The notes under the pieces were generated by a model. It saw only the letters and a list, made by a program, of their open reading frames with translations. It did no database searches and was not told the DNA's origin. From Nematopogon swammerdamellus (Eukaryota > Arthropoda > Insecta > Lepidoptera > Adelidae): DNA of 64,000 nt. Of this stretch, positions 22,071 to 34,454 are shown one piece after another (position 1 is the stretch's first letter; the number at the start of each line of letters is the position of its first letter). The stretch is taken from the NCBI GenBank assembly GCA_946902875.1, contig OX336349.1:16143891-16207890 (forward strand), read 5' to 3'. The translations under genes were made by a program, and so were the position numbers.

Positions 22071-22964
22071 GGCTGAAAAGCCAACCAACTGAAGCCGATA
22101 TTTGTTTGGTCGATTATGTAATTTCTTGGCTCAGTGGTATAAGAGTGTAGGATTTTTATTTTTTCGATCTCGACCATGGGTTCGTGTCCCTTTTGTCAAA
22201 AATTTGTTTTGTTTTGTTTTTTTTAAGCAATGTTAGGGTGTTAATTATGGTTATTTATAACAACCTAAGAAAGCTTTATTTTCGGAAATACAAACGTAAG
22301 AAAAACGACATGCGCCGCCTCAATATTAGGTTAGATTTAATATATTGGTTTGGTTATTTTTTTTTAAACCACCAAAACATCACTCATCTCATACCACTTG
22401 CCTAAGTATAAGATATCGATATCGAAGATAAGTATGCACGAAAAGAGTAGGATGCGCATCTTCTTTATATTAGCCCTGGTTATTTTTTTTTTAAACCACC
22501 AAAACATCACTCATACCCTTCGAGCAGCTCGAAGCTCATACCACACTTTCTTCGAGCCGAGTGTTTCCGAAAGGAGTTTCCTCAGGATCCGCGGGAGCCT
22601 GCGGGAGCCGCCTGTGCTGTCAGGTGGCGGACCGGACTATAGCAGATAACAGCTATACATACAGAGTGATATTGTAATGGTCACTACATTAAATTTAGGC
22701 AATGATTATTGGGATCAATAGCACAGTGTAATAACTTTTTTTCTGAATTCCCTTTAAATAAAAAGTTACAGTTTTCATTTACAACACCCTGTATATTATT
22801 GTGGCAATTTGCTTGTCGCCATTTTGGCGCTCATAGCAGCAGTAAGCGTCCACGGAAATGAAGATCTATCGATAAATGGGATGCAACAACAATACGCACC
22901 ATTTCCGCGGGCCGTTTGCGTGCCGGAGGAAAACATGATACATAGTTCTTAATATACAGAATGT

Positions 22965-23410
22965 TTCAGGATAGGGTTTCGTAACTTCAGGGTTAGAAAT
23001 GGGTCCATATTTGAAGTCGAAAATCTCTGATTTTGAATTTTATAGTACTTTTTAGTGAACATCGTTTCATCGAGCTTTGGTGGACGGTTAACGTTCACCT
23101 TTAAATATAAACATAAAATGACTAACTTACATGCTTAACTAGTAGAATGTAACTTCATGTAGATAAATTCCAAACTCTAAACTTGAATGGTAACAAAAGA
23201 AAAAAAGGGGACTAGCTAGGGTCATTGCACTCCCTAGAACTAGACAGCACTGTTGCCAAATCTCACTGTCCATCGAGTTTTTATTAAAATTTTCAATTTT
23301 TGTATAAAAAAAAAAATCGGAATTTCGATTGAGTCATAAGGATTTGTTTCTTCTAATAATGAGCACTTTCTATTCCTGAAGTTTCTGAAGCCTATCCCGA
23401 AACAAAATAT
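22965..23410. mobile_element. Non-autonomous DNA element, family K
   Basis: Ends TGTTTCAGGATAGGG and CCTATCCCGAAACA are inverted. The copy at 30810-31290 is the same element in the opposite orientation. Confidence 0.75.
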
Positions 23411-23824
23411 TTCCATGAGAGCAAAAGCGATCTAAACATCAAAATCATTGTTTTGAGATAATTGGATTTAAAATGTCGACACTTTTTTTATTTTATTGTT
23501 GTTTAATATCAATAAATTTTCTCAAATACTTTTATGTGCAACCATTACAATGTATATAGGTGCGTAATGCTTATTTTTAAGTTTGAAAATTATCACATTT
23601 GAAGGGCTTTTATGTGGGTTAGACCACCTTTGCATTTATCACTTTTATCGAAATTCGTAAAAGGTGTGGGTTAGACCATAAATGAAACACGCAAAGTTAT
23701 CAAAGAAAATGTAATAAAACACATTACTTAATCAATAATCAGTCATTGTCATCACCATAATATTCATTTTCCTCAGTAATGTGAGCGCCACCCCTCATTG
23801 TCTTGATGCTATTATAGAAATCAT
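23411..23824. other. No recognised feature
   Basis: AT-rich; GTGGGTTAGACCA occurs twice 61 bp apart. Confidence 0.4.
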
Positions 23825-25115
23825 GGTGTACCGATCTGCTGGTGATCTCCTAGCGTACGTCACTCACCTTTGGGGGGAATCGCTTGAAGGTCATGGTGAA
23901 TCCTTGGCAATTGGCCTTGATATTGCTAAGGAATTTGACCGGGTTTGGCACAAGTCGCTCTTGGGCAAATTGCCGGCTTACGGACTTCCTTCTGGCCTCT
24001 GTGACTGGGTAACTACTTCCTACATGGGCGTAGCATTCAGGTCCTAGTGGACGGTTGCTCGTTGGACGCCATGTCAGTGAACGACGGCGTACCACAAGGA
24101 TCTGTGTTGTCACCCACGCTGTTTCTTCTGCATATCAATTATATGCTGTCTCTGGGCAACATACATTGTTATGCAGATGACAGTACGGCACACGGATCCT
24201 ACACCAGTCACCCTTCAGCCAGTCGGCATGTTGTGGATGAGAAGAGGCGAAGACTTGTGTCTGAGCTCGAACATACACTCGGCTCTATTTCCGAATGGGG
24301 CCGTAGTAATTTGGTCGAGTTCAACGCTTCCAAGACACAAGTATGCGCGTTCAGTGCGAAGAGAGCGGCGTTCACACCGGCTCCGTCATTCCATGCCACT
24401 TCGCTTAAATTAAGCGAACACCTCGGGGTCCTCGGAGTCGAACTGTCGCACGACCTGAACTTTCGTCGCCATATCGAGGGGAAGGCCAAGCTGGCTTCTA
24501 AAAAGGTGGACGTACTCAATAAGGTGCGACGGTACTTCACGCCAGACCAAAAGCTGCTTCTGTATAAATCGCAGATCAGGTCCTGCTTGGAGTACTGCTC
24601 GCACCTGTGGGATGGTTGTGCTAAATACCAGCTTGCGCCTCTGGACTCGATCCAGCGTCGAGCGGTGCGACTAGTTGGTGACCCCGAAGTGTCCCGCGAT
24701 TTAGAACCACTGCAACACCGTAGGGATGTCGGCTCCCTAACTGTGTTCTATCGCTTATTCCATGGGGAGTGCTCGGAGGAGCTGTTTAATGCGATCCCGC
24801 CGTCCCCTTTCCAACTCCGCACCACGCGCACTGGGCAGGGATTGCATCTCTACACGCTGGATTTACCGCGGATGCGTACAAATCGATTCTGCAGATCTTT
24901 CCTCTACAGAACCGGTAAACTCTGGAACGCTCTTCCTGCCCATATAATTTCCCCCCAAGTACAGTCTCGGGTCCTTCAAGAGGGGCGTGAATGTGCACCT
25001 GTCAGGCCGGCATGGCATTCGCAACCCCCGCATACGACCGAATGTCCATGGGCGTCGCTAGACACCTTATGGGTGGTTCGGCGCCATATGTCGCGTTAAC
25101 AATAAAAAATAAAAA
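23825..25115 (+). mobile_element. LINE, CR1/Jockey type, 5'-truncated and frameshifted
   Basis: Reverse transcriptase motif A appears as LDIAKEFDRVWH, then a frameshift near 24040; the second frame (to 25099) has motif B GVPQGSVLSPTLF and motif C CYADDST, followed by the thumb and the GVLGVELSHDLNFRRHIE and CRSFLYRTGKLWNALP segments. It ends in an A-rich tail after AACAATAAAAAATAA. Broken 5' half means it is inactive. 3' ends of the same family are at 42415 and 45650. Confidence 0.9.
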
Positions 25116-26383
25116 AAAACTGGCGGGATGAAACTTATCAGCTCCAGGAGGTCCTTCTTTTTTGGCTCACTTAAGCAATGACCTTCAGATACTTACATCA
25201 GATCAAGCTCACGAATCATCGGTAACGATGTCCTTTTCTTAATATATATTTCTGTAAAAAGGACATTTTCATTGTTTCTGCACTTGTAAAAGATGGAAAA
25301 CGGGTGATTTATAAATTATACCTCGAATCTTACCTAACTTATAGTTAAATCACTTGAAATATGGCTATGGTTAGGATAATACGATGTGATGTTTGTCTAG
25401 TACCACCCCTTAAGGTCGAAGAAAGAAGGAAGACAGTCGAAAGTCAGACACGATTTGCGTCTTGGAAGCGACTAAGTTACTCCGGCCCCATTCGGAAATA
25501 GACCGGAAGGTTTGTTCTAGTTCAGACACAACTCACAAGTAAGGTAAATATTTGCCCCTTCTCATCCACAACACAATACCTGTCTATCTATCTCACATCT
25601 TAGCCACAATGTACAAGGTCTTTTCAAGAGTCATCACATCACGAGTCGACAGTCTCGTCACAGAGACTGGATCAGTACCAGCCTTTTAAATCTTTGACCA
25701 GCCTATCGTGAGCGAGTTGAATTTAGGAAAGGGTACGGTTTCATAGACCACATATTTACTGTGGGACAACTTGTCTCAGACAAGTGGTGCAAAAGTGCGA
25801 GTGCTACTATATATGTGCCTCACCAGTGGCGGGGCAAGACCTAAATTTAATGTCGGCAAGATATATTTTGCGAGGCCCTCTCTGGTGGCACTACCTCTAG
25901 TGCCACCACTGCCACCAGAGATGGATTTTATGGATTTTCACTGTTGAAACTGGAAATGGATTTCCGGTATAACGATCAAATGAAACATTTTTGTTAGCAT
26001 ACCTTTCGTCGATAAAAGTAAACATAATCAAATTGCAATAATACAGCCTTCACTGCCTCAGTTCTGCTTTCCCATCTTTTGTCTGATAAAGGCTTTATAG
26101 TATACTTTAATTTGCCTTTGATTAATTCTAAACATGTTTACTCGGGGTCTCTTTTTATAGATCTAGCTGAATATTTTTTATGAATCAAAGCTGCATGAAC
26201 TTTCGAGGCGCGAAGCCCCTCGGGCCGCGAGGCCGTGGGCGATTCGCCCACGTCGCCCACGCCTTGCGCCGCCTCTGTGCCTCACACTAGCTACCGTGCG
26301 GTGAACGTGAACAAGTATTTCTACTTATTTTCTCTAGAAAATGCATTATATTATAGAAAGTAAAATTTTTTTTTTTTTTTTTA
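25116..26383. other. No gene recognised
   Basis: Includes a GC-rich patch (26205-26290) and a short hairpin around TGGTGGCACTACCTCTAGTG at 25880; neither can be named. Confidence 0.5.
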
Positions 26384-28060
26384 TAGGCAGCCGGCGCGGG
26401 TGTCTGTGCCCAATACTTCAACGGAAGATCAGACACAGCCAATAACACCATTCCTCGCGAAACCACGCTCAGAGAGGCGCCATGCCGGCTATGAGGCGGA
26501 CAAAAAGGTTGTCGTCTAATTTATTGACACGCCTTTTGAAGATTCCCAGGTTATAGGTGGTGGGGAACACACTCACCGGAAGACCGTTCCATATTTTCGC
26601 CGTTCGACACAGGAAAGATTTCGAAAAACGATGTGTTCTTAGTAGTTGGGTGTCAACAACATATGGATGTTCCGAGCGAGTCCGGAGGGTGTGGCGGAGA
26701 CGGATGGGGGCTGGAGGGATGAGAGAAGCCAATTCATCAGAGCAACGTCCATGGTAGTACCTATAGAACAGGCTAAGAGAACCGATTGTTCGCCTGTGGC
26801 CCAATGATTCAAGTCTCTCCGTGAGCTTGGGATCACCAATTAGACGGATAGCACGGCGCTGGATAGAGTCCAAGGACGCCAATAAGTAAAGAGGGCATCC
26901 ACCCCACAGATGGCTACAGTACTCCATCACCGGGCGAACTTGCGCTTTATATAGCATAAGGAGCTGCGCCGGTGAGAAGAACCGTCTGCTGCGGTAGAGG
27001 ACGCCTAATTTCCTAGAGGCAAGTGTGGCTTTGGACTCTATGAAACCCCTAAAACCCACATCCTTGGTCAATTCCACGCCCAGGAGGTCCAATTTGTCAT
27101 TGTTAGGTATGGCCGTACCCTGGAACGTAGCTTGGAAGGGAAACCGGTCGGCCTTGGTAGAGAAGGCGCATGCTTGAGTTTTGCTGACGTTGAAATCAAC
27201 AAGGCTCTCGCGGCCCCAGGAGGCTACCTTAACGAGAACATCGTCGACTCTGTTAACTGTTTGACGTCGAGCATCGTCAATGCGCACCTCTCTAGCAGTC
27301 CAGTCTTTAGCGTAACCCTCGTCGGCGGTGCTGTCGTCTGCATAACTGTGAATGTTACCTAGGCACAGTAGGTCGTTAATAAATAACAGGAATAATGTAG
27401 GCGACAGCACCGAGCCCTGTGGAACGCCAGCGTTTATTGGGAAATCTACCGATTTTGCACCGTCAATGGTTACAAATATGGATCGGTCTCCCAAGAAGCT
27501 GGCGATCCAATTGCAGAGGGATGAGGGAATACCGTAGACCGGAAGCTTGCTGAGGAGACCACGGTGCCAAACGCGATCAAAAGCCTTAGATATGTCTAAG
27601 GCAACTGCCAGCGACTCTCCAAAGTTGTCTAATCTCTCAGCCCACACATGCGTGACATATGCTAGAATATCTCCTGATGATCGCTGTTTACGGAAACCGT
27701 ACTGCTTGTCATCAAGGAGTTTACAAGTTTCTAGATATGTCAGAAGCTGGGTGTTAATAACCCGCTCCATAACCTTGCAGAGGAGAGAGGTTATCGCAAT
27801 AGGCCGATAGTTTTTGGGGTCAGCAGAGTTGCCTTTTTTGGGCACTGGTTGGACCGCAGCCTTTCTCCAGCAAGCAGGCACGATACCGGAGGAAAAAGAG
27901 CGCCTAAAGAGACGAGTGAGGATAGGTGTCAATTCAAGTGCACACACTTTAAGCACACGCGCAGGAACGCCGTCAGGACCACTACTCTTGGAGGCGTCCA
28001 ACTGACGTAGACTTTTGAAGACCGCCCTGTTATGGAATCGTACCTCACGCATCGATTTAC
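26384..28060 (-). mobile_element. LINE, CR1/Jockey type, 5'-truncated
   Basis: Minus-strand element ending in a 16-base poly(A) (poly-T at 26368-26383). Its 5' edge is near 28060, where an in-frame stop precedes the ORF. The endonuclease is missing, so it is dead on arrival, but the reverse transcriptase frame is unbroken, indicating recent insertion. Confidence 0.9.
26469..28052 (-). CDS. LINE reverse transcriptase (527 aa, partial)
   Basis: Fingers KSSGPDGVPARVLK and PVPKKGNSADPKNYRPIAI, motif A VALDISKAFDRVWH, motif B GVPQGSVLSPTLFLLFIND, motif C SYADDST, and thumb LGVELTKDVGF and YCSHLWGGCPLYLLASLD are all present in order. The C-terminus has no RNase H, as in CR1/Jockey elements. The Asp residues of motifs A and C needed for polymerisation are intact. 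The chosen Met is only the first in the truncated frame; the natural protein would start further upstream. Confidence 0.9.
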   Translation of the reverse strand: MREVRFHNRAVFKSLRQLDASKSSGPDGVPARVLKVCALELTPILTRLFRRSFSSGIVPACWRKAAVQPVPKKGNSADPKNYRPIAITSLLCKVMERVINTQLLTYLETCKLLDDKQYGFRKQRSSGDILAYVTHVWAERLDNFGESLAVALDISKAFDRVWHRGLLSKLPVYGIPSSLCNWIASFLGDRSIFVTIDGAKSVDFPINAGVPQGSVLSPTLFLLFINDLLCLGNIHSYADDSTADEGYAKDWTAREVRIDDARRQTVNRVDDVLVKVASWGRESLVDFNVSKTQACAFSTKADRFPFQATFQGTAIPNNDKLDLLGVELTKDVGFRGFIESKATLASRKLGVLYRSRRFFSPAQLLMLYKAQVRPVMEYCSHLWGGCPLYLLASLDSIQRRAIRLIGDPKLTERLESLGHRRTIGSLSLFYRYYHGRCSDELASLIPPAPIRLRHTLRTRSEHPYVVDTQLLRTHRFSKSFLCRTAKIWNGLPVSVFPTTYNLGIFKRRVNKLDDNLFVRLIAGMAPL

Positions 28061-29130
28061 CAGCGTTTTCTCTATTCTAGGGCTCAAGTAGCTTAATTTC
28101 TTGCTTAGCTGGCTCTCTATTAGTCGAAGGTTGGCTAAAAATGTTATTTTGTTTTTTTTTAGTCCCGCGACTTGACATAACACAATATTTTTATCGCTCG
28201 ACCACTACGTTTAATTTTTTTCACCACTTTGCTTTTGAAGTTATACTTCTTTAGTCACATTATGAAAATATGTTATAAAAATGGTGAGTAAATTCAGAAA
28301 AAACGTCATCGGCATCGTCATCGTCATCATCACCGCATACAAATTATTAAAGGGTGGAGGGGCAGGGGGGAAGTTATCCTATTACTTTAAGTGTAAACTT
28401 GTATATATATATGCAATTTGTTTCTCGGGAACGGCTCTAACGATTTGGATGGAATTTAGTATTTAGATAATGTATTTTTTTTTTAAGTTTATCAAGATAG
28501 GTGTAGACGCCGAGCGAAGCTCGGTCGCCCAGGTACTACTTATTTAAGCCCGTTATGGAAATATGTTATGAAATGGGATTAAACTCAGAAAAAATATCAT
28601 CGTCATCGTCACCGCATAAATATTACGTCACGCCAAAGAAGTATAACTTCTGACACGTACGTCGTACACGCATGTTTTTTTATAGGTTAGTAACTACTAT
28701 CTACATTCATTGGGAATTTGGGGTGCATGTAAAAATGCTTTCAGTAAATAAACAGTCGGGTAAAAAATAAGCAAGTATTTATGGTTTTCTAAATATAACT
28801 TTCTTTTGTCTGTTCCTCACAATGCCATACATGAACTATGCGTGTAGTCCATCCACGAAACCGAGATTCAGCCATAAATATACTGACTCTGCGCTGAGCC
28901 ACCGATCACCGAACAAGAGCATGAGTGCTGTGCTAAATCAATTACTTATCTATACTTATTTAAAATCGTAAGGGCAAAAAAATCTGTACATTAAATAGGT
29001 ATTCAGAAAAAAACCAACTAGGGCGTCTTTAAATGAAAAACTGAACATTTTAAGAACAGTTTTAAAAATGTTGTTTCTTGCATCACGCAAAAACCACTAA
29101 ACAGATTTCGAAGAAACTTCCGGCTACAGC
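28061..29130. other. Non-coding; repeat pieces only
   Basis: A family H repeat at 28370-28535 ends GCCGAGCGAAGCTCGGTCGC. The segments 28255-28335 and 28550-28625 are direct copies (AAAATATGTTAT...CATCGTCATCG) on either side of it. Confidence 0.5.
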
Positions 29131-29134
29131 GGTG

Positions 29135-29352
29135 AACCCGACTATTCGGTGGTACCAACCCGGGCTGGTTAAACCCCATCCCCAGGTAAGGTAACAAGGG
29201 AGGGAACCAACAGTTTTACGTGGAGTCCGAACCACTGTCAGTCTCAACGGTCGATCGGTCACCCATTCAAATTTTTACCGCGCTCAGGTGTGATTAAGGT
29301 CACGAACGACAGTCGACCGATCGCACCACTGAGCTACCGACCGAGACTGATA
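29135..29352 (-). mobile_element. 5S-SINE, 5' half
   Basis: GGTGGTACCAACCCGGGCTG through CACTGAGCTACCGACCGAGA. Confidence 0.7.
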
Positions 29353-29429
29353 AGTTTCCTCACAAACAATTTAATAAATTAATGATCACACTCATGAAAA
29401 AGCTATTATGATAACTGTTACGATGACCT

Positions 29430-29620
29430 TTTTTATGGAACTGACACGGTTGGCCACATTACCTACAACATCCGTGATGTCAGCCCATAACACCGGGCGA
29501 ACTAGGTGTCATGTCATTGCTTCACTTCATTTCATGTCGACTACACTGAACTGGACGGAAAACACGAACTATTTACATAGCCGTTTCAACCGACACGTTT
29601 CGTTCAGTGAGGTGGTACCA
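29430..29620 (-). mobile_element. 5S-SINE, 3' half
   Basis: TTTTTTATGGAACTGACACG through TTCGTTCAGTGAGGTGGTAC. Confidence 0.7.
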
Positions 29621-29944
29621 ACTTTTATAATAATACCTTACTAAGTATTAATTAATTACCACTTAACAATGAATAATCTTGACACGGAAAACTAAAAATA
29701 GGTTAATTACTTTATAAGCCAAAAATATCATCGTTGACATCAATGAAACACAGAGAAATATGGAAGAGCCTTTCAGAGTGCAGACAGTCAAGAGGACCCC
29801 TACCGTGCTAATTTTACTCGCACGACGAGTTCGAGCTGCGCTCGACTCGATCGGTCGCACGAGGCAAATTATTTTGGTACCGGCGTGCAGGTGACCTAAA
29901 CCAGACCGACGACGTCTGACTTGGAAACTAATCAACTTTGTTTT

Positions 29945-30273
29945 TTATTTATTTTTTATGGAAACTGACACGGTTGGCTACATCACCTACAACATCCGTG
30001 ATGTCAGCCCATAACACCGAGTGAACTAGGTGCTATGTCAGTGCTTCCCTCCGTTCGTGCTGGCTACACTGAACTGGACGGAAAACACAAACTATTTACT
30101 ACTACCACCTAGTAAGGTAAGAAGGGAAGGGACCTACAGTTTTACGTGGAATCCGAACCACGGTCAGCCTCCAACGGTCGAGCGGTCACCCATCCAAGTA
30201 CTGACCGGCCCAGCGTTGCTTAGCAATCAATAGCGACAGTCGACTGTCTGAACTACTGAGCTATCGAGGCTAC
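29945..30273 (-). mobile_element. 5S-SINE with internal deletion
   Basis: 3' end, an internal deletion at about 30098, and the 5S-related CATCCAAGTACTGACC region are present. Confidence 0.75.
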
Positions 30274-30354
30274 CTTGGTCCGGACTACGCTTAAAACAGC
30301 CGTCGTCGGTCTGATGAACAGCCAATGCTCACAAAATAAACATCTACTCACCAT

Positions 30355-30504
30355 AGTTATAATGCGCGGGGCGGATCGCGGCGTGTCGCCGCCGCAGCGG
30401 GTCCTCAGTGTTCTCCCTCGCGCCCGCACTGTACTTGTATAGTGTGTGCGCGTGGCGGGTCGCCCGCTGCGGGACGACACGCCGATATCCGTCCCGCATT
30501 ATAT
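30355..30504. mobile_element. GC-rich MITE, second copy
   Basis: Same inverted ends as 15085-15235 (TAATGCGCGGGGCGGATC ... ATCCGTCCCGCATTATA). Confidence 0.75.
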
Positions 30505-30599
30505 TACGGATTACGGATAGTCCGCACTGTGTAGTGCAGGGGATGCTTAGTGAAAGATGAAACGGGCGAAAATTTTTGTTGGACTGCAGTGTACTTGAC

Positions 30600-30800
30600 A
30601 ATCAACGTAGGGACATCTCCGTTCCCCATCTTTCGTTGCAGAGGTCTGCAGACACCCCGGTCGTCTTGTGGCCTTCACGGAGGACATAGGCTGGCTGGGG
30701 TAGCTGAATATCGAGGGGGGTTTTGTACGAAGGTCCCCGACCAAGCGGGGCTAGTTTGAAGGCCTATCTATAGCCAACCCCAAAAACAAGCCAAAAACTT
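30600..30800 (+). repeat. Interspersed repeat, family E
   Basis: GCAGACACCCCGGTCGTCTT and GGCTGGCTGGGGTAGCTG, inverted relative to 12845-12960. Confidence 0.55.
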
Positions 30801-30809
30801 ACATCATAC

Positions 30810-31290
30810 AGGCTGTTTCAGGATAGGCTTGAGTAACTTCAGGAATAGAAAGTACTCATTATTAGAAGAAAAAAATCCTTATCACTCAAATCTAAATTCC
30901 GTATTTTTTTTCCATACAAAAATTGAAAAGTATAATAAAAACTCGATGGACAGTGAGTAAGGGGTGATTTGGCAATAGTACTGTCTAGGTCTAGTGAGTG
31001 CAATGACCTAAGTCCAGTCCCCTTTTTCTTTTGATGTAATTCAAAGTTTAGTGTTTCTAATTTACCTTTATGCACTTTAATTCCACTAGTTAAAGCATGT
31101 AGGTTAGTCCATTTTATTTTTATTATTTAAGGCGCATGTTTACCGTCCACCAAATCTCGATGAAACCATTTTTCACCAAAAAAGTACTATAAAATGACCG
31201 AATCTGGTAAAAAGTTTCAGAGCTTTTCGTCCTCAAAATATATGGACCCCTATCGAACCCTGATGTTACGAAAACCTATCCCGAAAAAAT
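30810..31290. mobile_element. Non-autonomous DNA element, family K, second copy
   Basis: Reverse complement of 22965-23410; ends GTTTCAGGATAGGC and ACCTATCCCGAAAA. Confidence 0.75.
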
Positions 31291-31619
31291 TCCCCAGATC
31301 ACGCCTGTTTCCCAGTGGGGTAGACAAGGCATAGACAACGGATAGCTCCGCGTTCCACGAACCTGACATAACTCTGCCGCCTCTTTCACGCTCAAATGCT
31401 GAAGCAAATTAATGTTATGAACTATGAATATACCTATTTCTTAGAGGTTAACATTGCTTCATATAACTACTGCGCGATATGTTTTTATTTCTAATTTTGT
31501 AATTTAGAATTCAGAGCACGAGAGTGGCTCACATTTCTATCTCTCTACATATTGTAAAATGCAAAGTCTCCCTCTGTGTGTGTGTTCGCTTATAACTCGA
31601 AAACTACTCAATCGACTTA

Positions 31620-31800
31620 GATGCGATTTTCGTCTCTACAATCTACACTAATATTATAAAGAGGTAAAGTTTGTAAGTTTGGATGTAGGAGGTAATCTCA
31701 GAAAATACTCGTCCGATTTAAAAAATTATTTGACCAATATTTAGAATGTACCTTAGGATGGACATAGGCTATGCGAGCGAAGACGCGGGTAAAAGATGAA
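31620..31800 (+). repeat. Interspersed repeat with GACATAGGCTATG core
   Basis: GTAAGTTTGGATGTAGGAGG, GGATGGACATAGGCTATG and GCGGGTAAAAG also occur at 41485-41640, about 90% similar. Confidence 0.75.
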
Positions 31801-32059
31801 TGACGAGTCTGCACCCGATAAAACTAGTTTGCATTAATTTATTGAGTTTTTTTATGAATCCCAACATGGGTGACTGTGCCGAGGGAGCAATGGTGGCAAT
31901 CCTTCAGGCGGCAATGCGCCTCACTGAGCGTGTGGTTTCGCGAAGAGAGGTTTGGCCATTGATCCCTCGGCACAGCCACCCATGTTGGTTTTCATTTAAA
32001 AAATGGTGCAGTCGACAGTCCCCTTTGCAGTATCCTCGCGAAACCACGCTCAGTATTTC

Positions 32060-32360
32060 GAAGGTAACGAATGGGGCCGGTACCTACTTAGAAAGAATAG
32101 CCCCACTGCATCTCTTCCCGTGCATGTCGTAAAAGGCGACTAAGGGATAAGGACAAGATTCCGTGCATAAGGGCGACAGGCACCTCTCACCTTGGCACGG
32201 TCCTTCCACCGAGTCATGTATGTAAGCACTTGGATCTTCGTACATTACTTGCTGCTTGATAGTTATCTTGTAGTTAGTTTGTACCGTGTGGGGCCGGCAC
32301 TTTAAAAGAATAGCCCCACTGCATCTCTCCCCGGGTATGTCGTAAAAGGCGACTAAGGGA
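32060..32360 (+). repeat. Family D repeat, two partial copies in tandem
   Basis: CCCCACTGCATCTC appears at 32101 and 32314, each followed by the GTCGTAAAAGGCGACTAAGG block. Confidence 0.65.
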
Positions 32361-32600
32361 CTCCTTCTTATATTACTAGGTGGTAGGGTTTAACCCGCCC
32401 GGGTTAGTACCACCGCACTGAATGAAAGGTCGGTCGAAACGGCTATGTAAATAGTTTGTGTTTTCCGTCCAGTTCAGTGTAGCCGGCACGACCGAAGGGA
32501 AGCACTGACGTGGCACCAAGTTCACCCGGTGTTATGAGCTGGCATCACGGATGTTGTATGTGATGTAGCTAACCGTGTCAGTTTCCATAAAAAAAAAAAT
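32361..32600 (+). mobile_element. 5S-SINE, 3' part
   Basis: GGTGGTAGGGTTTAACCCGC through GTCAGTTTCCATAAAAAAAA. Confidence 0.75.
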
Positions 32601-33345
32601 CTTGACCGAATGCTTTGATGCTTGAATGCCGAGTGGTGGTCAGCGTTGTGCTGTAATTTACAAGAGTACTTTCAGCTCAACATGCGTGTTAATATGTATA
32701 TTCGAATGTGCAAGACAATAGAAAATTATCGTCCCATGAAAGATTATTCTTGGATAATTTCTTTGATTCCAGAACAAAAAGCTAGGTCGAATTCTCGTTG
32801 CATACCTCACGCTGCGCTTTACCTGTCAGTCCACGTATACTATTAAAAATGCATGTGTCATACACCTCATGCGACCGCGGTACAGTCGAACTAGAATATA
32901 ATGGTCCCCAATGCTGTCGATTTACTTTTTACAAGCTTTTATAATTTTAGTTTCACCTGTCCCGGTGTCTGTCTGGCGGTAATCAAATCTTACAAGTTAA
33001 ATTAGACCCATTTCCCGGTGTTCAAATGAGGTGAAATTTTGCATACATAATATGTAAATCTGATGACAATGCAATACATGTAATGATGTCATAGCTGATC
33101 TGATGATGGAGCCGGAAGGTGGCCACAGGAACTCTGTAACGAAACGACGTAAACACATCGAGTTTGCGCTCGTTTGATTTGTCTAATAGACATAATATAT
33201 TCATTTATTATTATACATGAAATACACGGAATAAATTTTTTTTTACGTTTCCAATTTTTAACGTTTTTATTTTCATAGTTTACTCACACATTTTCTACAT
33301 CTAAGAGGACAAACTTTGAGTACTCCTGAATATTTTAAGTAGCCT
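32601..33345. other. No recognised feature
   Basis: AT-rich; no repeat shared with the rest of the window. Confidence 0.5.
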
Positions 33346-33672
33346 TGCCTGACACGGTTGGCTACATCACCTACTACGCCCGTGACGTCAACGCACAACG
33401 CCTCGGCGAACTAGGTGCACGTCAGTGCTTTCCCTTTGGTCATACCGGCTACACTGATTCGAAAAACACGATTTATCTTCATAGCTGTTTCGGCCAAAGT
33501 TCATTTAGTCTTGTGGTACCGATGCAGACGGGTTAAACCCTAACACAGAGTAAGATATGGGAAAGGACCTACAGCTTTTGAATTCGAACCCCTACCAGAG
33601 TCAACGATCGGACGGTCATCAATCCAAAATGCGACCGCTTCTAGTGTGCTTAACATCGACATCTAACGGCAT
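33346..33672 (-). mobile_element. 5S-SINE, old diverged copy
   Basis: GACACGGTTGGCTACATCAC is well kept; the 5' part is heavily changed. Confidence 0.65.
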
Positions 33673-34454
33673 AATTTGCAACAACGTTTGCTAGTGTAAG
33701 GTTTCCTTACAGTCTTTTCCGTCATCAAATTGCAAGATATTAGATTTCAATCCACAAATTTTGTCTCTAAAATGAAAGTATTTCTAAAACCATGAAAGTA
33801 TATAAGTCTGCCACGAACAACATTCGATGCCAGCAGGGACGTATATAAGGGGGGGGGGGGGGGGGGTTTAGGGGGTCCGGACCCCCCCCCCCCCCCCCCT
33901 TCGACAATCAGTTTACACTAGATATAATTAAATTTTCAAACTTCATCCTATTAGTCCAGTCGACATGTCGAAAAAAGGTGGGGTAGCTGGAAAGTATTCT
34001 GAAGTTAATGACACTTTTACACATTGTTTGGGGGTACACCAGGAATACTATCCCATGTTTTCGACCTCAAGGATCCTGTAATATCTTGGTGGTGGGCAAA
34101 AAACTCTAAAAATTTCTAACCTTTTTTCCGCTTTTCGCTTATATCTCTTAAACTAAGGATATTTTGTCGACCACATTGCATAAAAAAGTTGGAGAGCATT
34201 AAATTTGCTATAATTGTGTTGTTGAACCAGATTTTTAGACCCAATATTAACGGAGATACAGCCGATCAAAGTTAGACAAAGTTTCTTAAAATGTAAAAAA
34301 TTGCAGAAAACCGAAGGTTTTGACCCTATAACCATCATTTCGATGTTAAACTATGTTGATCACTCATCAATATCAACGTCTTGGAAAACCTAATAGTAAA
34401 ACCTAATAGGAAAGTAATAATATTAAAAATAGCCATCGATATGCCGATCGATTG

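Larger units (their letters stand above)
19428..22636. mobile_element. 3.2-kb inverted-repeat-bounded composite
   Basis: The left end GGTCCGCCACCTGA(AAG) at 19428 and right end TCAGGTGGCGGACC at 22621 are inverted and related to the MITE at 11655-12125. Inside are an internal inverted segment (CTCATACCACTTGC at 22387 versus GCAAGTGGTATGAG at 19930), a G-run hairpin, family J, and tRNA-like boxes near 22130. No transposase or clear target duplication was found. Confidence 0.45.
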
